Source: an uncultured Lachnospiraceae bacterium (GTDB taxonomy: Bacteria > Bacillota > Clostridia > Lachnospirales > Lachnospiraceae). Taken from it: DNA of 12,412 bases. The stretch spans positions 1 to 12,412 of the forward strand of contig CAJUHN010000097.1 of NCBI GenBank assembly GCA_910585935.1. Direction: 5' to 3'. This document shows positions 6,391 to 12,412 of the stretch, in pieces. Each line of letters begins with the position of its first letter. Position 1 is the first letter of the stretch. The notes under the pieces are model-generated. The model saw only the letters and a list, made by a program, of their open reading frames with translations. It was not told the origin of the DNA and ran no database searches. The position numbers were made by a program, and so were the translations under genes.

Positions 6391-7275
6391 ATGGAATTGC
6401 AGTTACAAGATTTAAGAAAACAATATGGAACAAAATGTGCTGTCAACAATGTAAACGCTCGTTTAGTGCCGGGAGTATACGGACTGCTGGGTGCAAACGG
6501 TGCAGGAAAGACAACACTAATGCGAATGATATGCGGTGTTTTGAAACCATCTTCAGGCAGTATCAGCTTAAATGGGAAAACGATTGACGAGCTTGGAGAA
6601 CAGTATTATACACATTTAGGCTATATGCCACAGAATTTCGGTTTTTATCCTGATTTCACTGCCTATGAGTTTATGTTATATATGGCAGCGGTGAAAGGGC
6701 TTAATAAAAGATGTGCAAAAGCTCGGACAAAGGATTTACTTCATATGGTAAACTTATCTGACGTGGCAGATAAAAAAATCAAGTCTTATTCTGGAGGTAT
6801 GAAGCAGCGATTGGGAATCGCACAGGCAGAATTGAACAACCCATCTATTCTGATATTAGATGAGCCAACGGCTGGACTTGACCCGAAAGAACGGGTGCGT
6901 TTTCGTAATATCATTTCAGACGTTTCCAAAAAAAAGATAGTTATCTTATCTACCCATATCGTTTCAGACGTTTCCTATATTGCAGATACAATTTTGATGA
7001 TGAAGCAAGGTCGTTTCCTTTTACAAGAACCCATGACTACTGTTACTAACAGTATCAAGGGAAAGGTATGGGAACTTTCAGTTGATGAAAGAACTGCTGC
7101 AAAATATAACAGAAAATTTTCTGTTGTAAATCTTCATCACGAAAACAATATGGTGCGGTTACGCATAATAGAGGAAACTGCGCCGACGGCAGACGCTCAA
7201 ACCGTAGATCCGAGCTTAGAAGATTTATTCTTGTATCATTTTGGAATAGAACCGGAGAAACAGGAGGAGATATAA
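6391..7275 (+). CDS. ABC transporter ATP-binding protein
   Basis: 294-residue nucleotide-binding subunit. It carries Walker A GANGAGKT (34-41), Q-loop Q81, signature YSGGMKQR (133-140), Walker B ILILDE with catalytic E158 (153-158), D-loop AGLD (161-164) and H-loop H189. The C-terminal 80 residues are variable, as in exporter ATPases of the ABC-2 class (drug, bacteriocin or lantibiotic self-protection transporters). A strong AGGAGG site (6378-6383) precedes the ATG. It ends one base before the permease gene, so the two form a complex of likely two ATPases and two permeases. The upstream sensor-regulator pair suggests induction by an extracellular compound that this transporter removes; the substrate is inferred only in this general way. 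Confidence 0.95.
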   Translation: MELQLQDLRKQYGTKCAVNNVNARLVPGVYGLLGANGAGKTTLMRMICGVLKPSSGSISLNGKTIDELGEQYYTHLGYMPQNFGFYPDFTAYEFMLYMAAVKGLNKRCAKARTKDLLHMVNLSDVADKKIKSYSGGMKQRLGIAQAELNNPSILILDEPTAGLDPKERVRFRNIISDVSKKKIVILSTHIVSDVSYIADTILMMKQGRFLLQEPMTTVTNSIKGKVWELSVDERTAAKYNRKFSVVNLHHENNMVRLRIIEETAPTADAQTVDPSLEDLFLYHFGIEPEKQEEI

Positions 7276-7276
7276 T

Positions 7277-8503
7277 ATGTTGGTGAAATATGAATTTTTG
7301 AAAATACTACGCAAAAAGTCTACTTTAATTGTAATGACAATCAGTTTAATTGTAACAGGATTGCTTTTCGGGCTGCCCATTATGCAATACCAAACCTACA
7401 ATCAAAACGGTGTCATAAAGGGAAAAGCGGGGATTGCTTATGAAAAGGAACAATATGCAAATTTTTCTGTTCTCTTGTCTGAGGAATATATTAGCGAAAC
7501 AATCCGAGAGGTACAGGGACTTTTTGAAAAACCCGATAATGTTGGATATGATGGGAACGAACAATTTTTAATTGGCGATGCCTATTGGAATGGAATCGCA
7601 CCGAGAGAAAAACTTCTGCGCCTGATTGCTAACACTTATAGTAATCCAAATGAAATTTTAGGTTATAACAATCTTCCTGATTTGGATATCACAAATGGAG
7701 CGTTCTTTTACCAAACGATGAATGAAAAGATGGAAACCTTGCTCAATCATCCATCACATATGTTATCTAATGAACAAAAAGAGTATTGGAGAAATATGGC
7801 AAGTAAAGTAGATACTCCACTGCAATATGGGTATTATGAAGGATGGGAAGTCATTATAAACAGCTTTGAACTCCTTTTGTTTGCTCTATCGGCTATCTGT
7901 ATCGTAATTGCTCCTGTCTTTGCCGGAGAATATCAGGCAGGAACGGATGCGGTAATTTTATCTGGCAAGTATGGGAAAACAAAACTCATAACAGCAAAAA
8001 TCGTTTCTTCACTTTTATTTGGAACAATTGCATTTGTACTTCATATTCTTATAGCGTGTGGATTGCCGCTTACAGCGTTTGGTGTGGATGGTTGGAATTT
8101 GCCGTTGCAGATTGTAGATACGATAATCCCTTATCCATTCACATTCCTGCAAGCAGTTCTTATCAATATTATCATTCTTTATTTGATACTGATTGCTATG
8201 ATTGGATTGACTCTTCTTTTGTCCGCCAAAATGAAAAGTCCTTATCTTGTGTTAATTGTGCTTATCCCCATACTTTTCATTCCTATGTTTCTGACACCAA
8301 ATGGAACAACAGGAGCATATAATCTGATTTTGTTTTTACTGCCTTACCGTTCAACCATGCCAGAATTCAATAAATATATTTCATACCAATTTGGTGGATT
8401 AGTTTTAAACACCCTTACTATAAGAGCTATCCTATATTTCCTTTTAGCAATAATTATGCTGCCATTAGCAAGATTAGGATTTAAAAAACATCAAGTTGCA
8501 TAA
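7277..8503 (+). CDS. ABC-2 type transporter permease
   Basis: 408-residue membrane subunit. TM1 is at about 15-36, then there is a large outer region (about 37-188), then five to six TM segments between about 190 and 402 (around 191-216, 234-260, 281-312, 318-337, 345-358 and 381-402). This one-helix, large-loop, helical-bundle layout is common to ABC-2 exporters with a single long permease. AGGAGGA (7262-7268) lies at the end of the ATPase gene and the intergenic gap is one base, so translation is coupled. No FtsX/MacB-type domain is seen, which argues against a Bce-type detoxification module. It ends without an immediate terminator. Confidence 0.92.
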   Translation: MLVKYEFLKILRKKSTLIVMTISLIVTGLLFGLPIMQYQTYNQNGVIKGKAGIAYEKEQYANFSVLLSEEYISETIREVQGLFEKPDNVGYDGNEQFLIGDAYWNGIAPREKLLRLIANTYSNPNEILGYNNLPDLDITNGAFFYQTMNEKMETLLNHPSHMLSNEQKEYWRNMASKVDTPLQYGYYEGWEVIINSFELLLFALSAICIVIAPVFAGEYQAGTDAVILSGKYGKTKLITAKIVSSLLFGTIAFVLHILIACGLPLTAFGVDGWNLPLQIVDTIIPYPFTFLQAVLINIIILYLILIAMIGLTLLLSAKMKSPYLVLIVLIPILFIPMFLTPNGTTGAYNLILFLLPYRSTMPEFNKYISYQFGGLVLNTLTIRAILYFLLAIIMLPLARLGFKKHQVA

Positions 8504-8514
8504 GAAATCAGAAC

Positions 8515-8586
8515 ATGAAAAAGAAAAAATTGATGTTTCTAGAAGTTATAATAGTTTTAGTAATTACTCTTATTATTTTATGTTAA
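8515..8586 (+). CDS. Possible 23-residue hydrophobic peptide or truncated gene start
   Basis: Eleven bases after the permease stop, an ATG opens 23 codons reading MKKKKLMF, then an unbroken hydrophobic run and a final cysteine before TAA. It looks like a signal peptide or a single-span membrane peptide. The cysteine at the end of the hydrophobic run is suggestive of a lipoprotein signal, but IILC is a poor lipobox. No good ribosome site is visible, although coupling to the permease is possible. It could be the 5' remnant of a third gene of the transporter operon, a small membrane protein, or chance. Confidence 0.3.
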   Translation: MKKKKLMFLEVIIVLVITLIILC

Positions 8587-8594
8587 AATACGAA

Positions 8595-8635
8595 GTAGCG
8601 GGCAGCAATCTCATTTTTCAATCGCTACCCGCTAC
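8595..8635. other. Strong stem-loop downstream of the transporter module
   Basis: GTAGCGGGCAGC (8595-8606) pairs with GCTACCCGCTAC (8624-8635) with one mismatch in 12, around a 17-base AT-rich loop. Its G+C content stands out from the surroundings. No T-tract follows on either strand, so it is not a clear terminator; it may mark an RNA 3' end or form part of a leader structure for a leftward transcript. Confidence 0.6.
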
Positions 8636-8652
8636 AAAACTATCTCGTCCAT
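8632..8652 (-). CDS. Possible hexapeptide ORF (MDEIVL) with good ribosome site
   Basis: On the minus strand an ATG preceded by AAAGAGAGG opens six codons, MDEIVL, ending in TAG inside the first arm of the stem-loop at 8595-8635. It lies downstream of the leftward promoter at 8847-8875. Very short ORFs ending in a hairpin are typical of attenuator leaders in front of antibiotic-resistance genes, but no leftward gene follows here. It could be a relic or chance. Confidence 0.2.
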   Translation of the reverse strand: MDEIVL

Positions 8653-8846
8653 TGGACTATACCTCTCTTTATTATTTTTTATAAGTATTCCTATACTTTC
8701 GATTACTCAAGTTTTTTCATTCTTTTGTTTTCCTATGTCTACAAATTTCTTACTTACTCTTTCATCTATTTTTTAATTTAAGTTTTTGGTGGCTTGTACC
8801 TCTCTTTCTTAAGTTTGATAAACCTTATTTGTTTTATCTTGATATA

Positions 8847-8875
8847 AGAATATCATAACTTTTTCCATTTGTCAA
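8847..8875 (-). promoter_or_regulatory. Strong orphan leftward promoter
   Basis: On the minus strand, a perfect TTGACA (8870-8875), exactly 17 bases and TATTCT (8847-8852) give a near-consensus sigma-A promoter. No ORF of useful size lies downstream before the end of the permease gene. The transcript would cover about 240 bases to the stem-loop at 8595-8635, and then run antisense to the permease if not terminated. Confidence 0.5.
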
Positions 8876-9043
8876 CTACTTTTTTTAGATTATTTAAAAA
8901 TATTTTTCTTATTATTGTTTATATTAAATATATTTTTTATATTATTCTGATATTATAATCTTTTTCTTTTTTATTTCCTATAAAATATCACAGAGTAAAT
9001 CTAATAAAAAACTATTCATTACTTTTAAAAAATTCTATCAGAC
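8876..9043. other. Very AT-rich gene-free stretch
   Basis: Part of the 774-base gap between the permease and the PHP gene. It is almost entirely A and T, with runs of T and TATA-like words on both strands, and no ORF, tRNA or stable hairpin. I see no specific function. Confidence 0.6.
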
Positions 9044-9086
9044 AAAAATTCGCAGTTTATGAACCTTTCTATCATAGACTGCGAAT
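9044..9086 (-). terminator. Leftward intrinsic terminator of the LRR-PHP operon
   Basis: Bases 9048-9062 and 9072-9086 form a 15-bp stem with one G-T pair and a 9-base loop. Read leftward, the stem runs into TTTTT (9044-9048). It lies about 190 bases beyond the PHP stop codon and is the first convincing terminator for that operon. Confidence 0.65.
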
Positions 9087-9214
9087 CTAATATCCACTGG
9101 GCTTCACAAAATAGGAATATTGTTTTATTGAAATTGTTCTTGGCTTAAACAACTTTTTTTCCTATTTTTAAGAAAAAACTCTACATCAATCTCTTTATAG
9201 CGAGATAATTCCTT

Positions 9215-9232
9215 TCATGTCTACAGACATGA
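9215..9232. repeat. Short perfect palindrome
   Basis: TCATGTC-TACA-GACATGA is a perfect 7-bp stem with a 4-base loop, 45 bases after the PHP stop codon. AGAT (9203-9206) and ATCT (9236-9239) extend it across a small internal loop. No T-tract follows. It could be an mRNA 3' structure or a protein site. Confidence 0.4.
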
Positions 9233-9277
9233 GTGATCTTGCCCATATATAAATATCAAACTTTAAAACCATGTTTT

Positions 9278-10060
9278 TCAACCTATTTTATTTACTGCAG
9301 ACATCTCTTTCTTTCTCTTATGATGTCGTAATATTCCCGCTGTTTTATTATAAACCCAAAAAGACTGTACCAATATACTGTTTGCTTTTCCGATTTTTTC
9401 TTTTGTAGTACCTCGGTAATAACTTCCTCCACATTCCAATTTTTTCTCTTTCATCACACATGCGATCAAATCTGATTCGCAGGTAATAGGAACTGGAAAT
9501 TGTGTATAAGCTGTTCCAATACATTCAAATTTATGTGTATCACTTCCTCCAAATCCCGGCAATTCATAATTAGACGCCATTTTAGCCGCAGCCGCATTGC
9601 TGACAGGAGATTCGCAGGAATTAAAAGTTTCCATAAAATCAAATTCTGTTATTATTTCTGGATTCTTTCGATAGCGTTTTGTATTCGTGAGGCTTAAATA
9701 TTTCTCTCCACAAGGATGCGCTGGACCTAAAATACCTCCATTTTTATGCACTATTTCAATTAACATATTCACTGGTAAACCACGCAGTTCTAAAATTTTT
9801 AACTTCACTCCTTCTGGCATGATCACTAATATATGTCCTGCATCAATCGTATCATATTCAATTCCTTTTAATACCACAAAATCTTTATGTGTTTTATCTT
9901 TGATATTTTTCTTCCACCACCGATAACCATTATAGCTATTATGATCCGTAATGAGCATTCCCTGATATCCTAACCGCTCTAGCTCTGTGATATATTCCTC
10001 AATCGGAACTTTTCCATCTATAGAACCCTCTTTTGTATGACAATGCATATCAAATTTCAT
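9278..10060 (-). CDS. PHP-domain metal-dependent phosphoesterase
   Basis: 260-residue soluble protein of the polymerase and histidinol phosphatase (PHP) family, whose members hydrolyse phosphoester bonds with a cluster of two or three metal ions. The metal ligands are all visible: H6 and H8 (HCH), D39-H40 (ITDHN), E68 (GIEYD), H76, H115 (GPAHPCG), and D174 with H176 (GSDTH). The length and C-terminal extension (about 205-260) fit stand-alone PHP phosphoesterases of the TrpH/RNase AM type, which act on nucleotides or short RNA; that specificity is not proven here. An AGAAGGAA site precedes the ATG. It lies 28 bases after the LRR gene on the same strand, so the two are probably cotranscribed. 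Confidence 0.93.
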   Translation of the reverse strand: MKFDMHCHTKEGSIDGKVPIEEYITELERLGYQGMLITDHNSYNGYRWWKKNIKDKTHKDFVVLKGIEYDTIDAGHILVIMPEGVKLKILELRGLPVNMLIEIVHKNGGILGPAHPCGEKYLSLTNTKRYRKNPEIITEFDFMETFNSCESPVSNAAAAKMASNYELPGFGGSDTHKFECIGTAYTQFPVPITCESDLIACVMKEKKLECGGSYYRGTTKEKIGKANSILVQSFWVYNKTAGILRHHKRKKEMSAVNKIG

Positions 10061-10088
10061 ATTCTTTTCCTTCTTTCTAACTGCTTGC

Positions 10089-12056
10089 TTATTCTATTAC
10101 ATAAGCACTCTCTTTTAGATTCCCATAATCTTCAATCTCATTATCCGCACAATATATAAGATATAAATCTTCTAAAACTTCTAATGGAGCTAAACTCACA
10201 ATATCATTATCATCTATCACTAGACACTGTAAATGAGTCAACGGCAAAAAGATATCCACCGAATCCAATTCGTCACCGCAGAGTTCTAAATACTCTAAAT
10301 TTGGAAATTTCGTCAAAAACTCTAATTCATCTTTAAAAGATACATCGTCATAATAAATATTTGTCATGAATCCATCTGTTTCTACGATAGAATTTTCCAC
10401 CATTCTGGCATCATCCATAGAAAAATATTTTAGGCTCAAAAGTTCTGGAATATTTTGTGTATCTAGTTCAAAAACACAATCATCTATATATAATCTCTCC
10501 AAATTCGGAATATGAAATACATCTGAGATATCATAATAAAACTCATTATGACTGATATCCAAATATCCTAAGCTAGTTAAACCCTTTAAAAATCCTAAAT
10601 TCTCATATTCTCCTCTTATTTGTTCCATATTTAAAGAAACCAAATTTTTCATTTGAGAAATAGCGGATGGATTTGTAATATTTGTATATTTTAAGTACAA
10701 TGTTTCCAGATTAGACAGGCTAGAAAGACAATCGGTATCTGTCGTTGATTCCAGCTTCAACCGTCTTAAATTCGTTAAATTAGATAAATCTGGTGTCGCT
10801 TTTGATGTTCCCATATCCAACATCAATACTTCTAAATTTAATAATGTATTTAATACACTATAATCTTCTAACTCTTCGTTTTCAGATAGCTCTATAAAAA
10901 TGATGCTTGTATTATCTCTAAGTGGCTCTATACTTTTAATCTGACTATCTGTCACCTCTAGATACTGCAAAAATGGCATATCCTTGACAAAATCAATGTT
11001 CTTTAACTTATCTGACTGTATTTCCAAACTTTCTAGTCCTATCATTTCCTGAAGAGGAGAAAAATCTTCGATATTCTCACAATCTCTCAGTGTTAAATAA
11101 TAAAGATTAGATAATCTTGTAATAGGCGAAATGTCTGTAAGTTCTCCTCTATTAATCACCAATTCCTCTAAACTTTCATAAACTTCTATTCCCTCTAAAT
11201 CATCTGCACCTCCTTGTAAACATAGATGCCACATCTGTTTTGGATTAAGTATCTGTGATATTTCCTTTAATGTTTCTCTTCCTGTATAAGAACGCAATTT
11301 TTTCAAATTAGAAATATCTCCTTTTTGAATTTCTCCATATTCAATTTCTAATTCTGTCAACCCCGTAAAATAGTTTAAATCTGATAGACTCAGCCTGTTA
11401 TTTTTACTATAATAAATGCTATCCATTAATTCATTATAACTATTATCATTTGCATAATAATCTCCAAAACTGTATTTAATTTCTATTTCATCATATTCCC
11501 CATTATAAAGTATACCAATATACTTAAACTCTTCCATATCTTCTTTTGTAATCTCTGATATATCCTTATCCAAAGCAAGACTCACAAAGTCCTTAAATAA
11601 TTTCGACTTCGGTAAAATGTCTGTCATATCACTATCCTTAAAATCATCTGTTTCCTCTAAAACCTCTGTCATTTTCGTACTCTCTGTAGCTGTTGTAGTC
11701 TGTATTACGTCTTTATCTTGTACCATCTTTTCCTGTCTTTTATCGAAATTAATACCTAACACAATAGCTAAAACAGCAGCACAAGCACATCCTCCACATA
11801 AAAGAGCCACTTTTTTGATATTCTTTTTTCCTGAAGATTTATCCCTTCTATCTTCTCCACTTTCCGAAGTATTTTCCTCTTTTTTTCTGTCTTTTGCAAA
11901 ATTTGAAAATTCAATAAATGGTTCTAATTCATATTCATCCTCTGCTGTTTTCTTTTGTTTATATTTGCAATTACAAAATGTACATTCTACAATTTCATCT
12001 TCCCCTACATTTAATGTCATACCACAATTTTTACAAACTAATTCTTCTTTTTTCAT
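10089..12056 (-). CDS. Zinc-ribbon, single-span membrane protein with leucine-rich repeats
   Basis: 655 residues in four parts. A cytoplasmic zinc ribbon has C8-x2-C11 and C25-x2-C28 (an extra C30 follows). A charged linker (about 36-79) leads to one TM segment (82-103), rich in small residues and Cys. Outside, a Ser/Thr/acidic stalk (104-150) and a helical region lead into a leucine-rich-repeat domain from about 220 to 645, with internalin-like units of roughly 20-24 residues (for example LTELEIEY, LEELVINRGELTDISPI, LYYLTLRDCENIEDFSPL). No signal peptidase site or LPXTG anchor is seen; the protein would be held by its TM helix with the LRR outside. AGAGGGG precedes the ATG. It probably binds a protein or polymer at the surface; the partner is unknown. 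Confidence 0.9.
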   Translation of the reverse strand: MKKEELVCKNCGMTLNVGEDEIVECTFCNCKYKQKKTAEDEYELEPFIEFSNFAKDRKKEENTSESGEDRRDKSSGKKNIKKVALLCGGCACAAVLAIVLGINFDKRQEKMVQDKDVIQTTTATESTKMTEVLEETDDFKDSDMTDILPKSKLFKDFVSLALDKDISEITKEDMEEFKYIGILYNGEYDEIEIKYSFGDYYANDNSYNELMDSIYYSKNNRLSLSDLNYFTGLTELEIEYGEIQKGDISNLKKLRSYTGRETLKEISQILNPKQMWHLCLQGGADDLEGIEVYESLEELVINRGELTDISPITRLSNLYYLTLRDCENIEDFSPLQEMIGLESLEIQSDKLKNIDFVKDMPFLQYLEVTDSQIKSIEPLRDNTSIIFIELSENEELEDYSVLNTLLNLEVLMLDMGTSKATPDLSNLTNLRRLKLESTTDTDCLSSLSNLETLYLKYTNITNPSAISQMKNLVSLNMEQIRGEYENLGFLKGLTSLGYLDISHNEFYYDISDVFHIPNLERLYIDDCVFELDTQNIPELLSLKYFSMDDARMVENSIVETDGFMTNIYYDDVSFKDELEFLTKFPNLEYLELCGDELDSVDIFLPLTHLQCLVIDDNDIVSLAPLEVLEDLYLIYCADNEIEDYGNLKESAYVIE

Positions 12057-12179
12057 AATAATTCCCCTCTTTGTACTTTTATTCTATTAAATTCCTAACA
12101 GCTTTTTATTTCTTTCCTTCTTATGTCAATTTCTCTCATAACTAAATCCATGAGTATTCTCCATACATCTATAAAATTG

Positions 12180-12188
12180 ATTATAACA
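12180..12188 (-). promoter_or_regulatory. Extended -10 promoter for the LRR-PHP operon
   Basis: On the minus strand TGTTATAAT is a full extended -10 element; no good -35 is present at 16-18 bases, which extended -10 promoters tolerate. It predicts a leader of roughly 115 bases before the LRR start. The rest of 12057-12270 is AT-rich and shows no gene. A TTGACA (minus strand, 12124-12129) lacks a -10 partner. Confidence 0.45.
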
Positions 12189-12270
12189 TAAAATAAAAAA
12201 AACTTCTACCGAAAAACATAAAACATAGGATAAATCTAATTTCTGTTGTAGTTTAGTCTATTTCAGCATC

Positions 12271-12412
12271 AAAGGTTCGCTCCGGCAAGGAAGTATTCCA
12301 TCAAAGCCGCGCTCTCGCTCCGTTCCAGACGTAGTGGTACTAAATTCGCAGCCCCTGACAGGACTGCTCATTAAGTACCAACGTCTTCCAAGGGGCTTCT
12401 TATGGAATACTT
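12271..12412 (+). repeat. Structured repeat, copy R3 (nearly complete, cut by window edge)
   Basis: It opens with AAAGGTTCGCTCCGGCAAGG. The left arm ends AAGTATTCCA (12291-12300) and pairs with TGGAATACTT (12403-12412), where the window stops. The core matches R2: AAGCCGCGCTCTCGCTCCG, TTCCAGACGT, ACTAAATTCG, CTCATTAAGT, ACGTCTTCCAAGGGGCTTCT. The middle stem is TGGTACT with AGTACCA, and the apical hairpin GCAG...CTGC differs in sequence from that of R2 but keeps pairing at both ends. It is in the same orientation as R2 and opposite to R1. It lies upstream of, and antisense to, the LRR gene. Confidence 0.85.

Noticed and set aside
8496..8684. Rightward 62-codon ORF overlapping the permease end
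   Set aside because: Runs through the stem-loop with no ribosome site; a different frame gives the more plausible 23-residue peptide.
9134..9160. Weak rightward hairpin (TTGTT/AACAA) followed by seven T
   Set aside because: Five-base AT-rich stem, and no rightward gene ends nearby.
11617..12090. Rightward 157-codon ORF opposite the LRR gene
   Set aside because: Antisense shadow of the zinc-ribbon/LRR coding region; Ser/Phe-rich translation without a recognisable domain.
1..12412. CRISPR array, tRNA, rRNA, transposase or integrase
   Set aside because: No regularly spaced short repeats, no tRNA-like or rRNA sequence, and no ORF with transposase or recombinase motifs was found.

Overview
The window is low-GC DNA with strong AGGAGG-type ribosome binding sites, consistent with a Bacillota (Clostridia) chromosome. 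Lachnospiraceae is a plausible family, inferred from general gene style (MMPL pump with a partner TetR, zinc-ribbon/LRR membrane protein, two-component system with ABC exporter) and not from any marker gene.

Left part (1-3777): a leftward MMPL/RND-type membrane exporter and a divergent TetR-family regulator share a 320-base AT-rich intergenic region holding a leftward promoter and inverted repeats, a classic pump plus local regulator pair. Copies of an unnamed, strongly structured ~150-base repeat lie just after both genes (1-84 partial; 3624-3777 complete).

Centre (about 3987-8635): a rightward module made of a promoter, a possible 29-codon leader ORF, an OmpR-family response regulator, an overlapping sensor histidine kinase, a terminator, then an ABC ATPase and an ABC-2 type permease. 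This looks like a signal-responsive export or self-protection system; the substrate cannot be told from sequence. It is visibly richer in G+C than its flanks and ends in short fragments and an orphan leftward promoter, which suggests acquisition as a unit.

Right part (8636-12412): an AT-rich gene-free stretch with a leftward terminator, then a leftward two-gene operon encoding a membrane-anchored zinc-ribbon/leucine-rich-repeat protein followed by a PHP-domain metallophosphoesterase. The window closes inside a third copy of the structured repeat.

The most unusual item is the repeat. It has a 23-bp perfect terminal stem in the complete copy, and the stems of copies 2 and 3 differ by paired changes that keep base pairing, the pattern expected of a functional RNA or of a palindromic mobile element.
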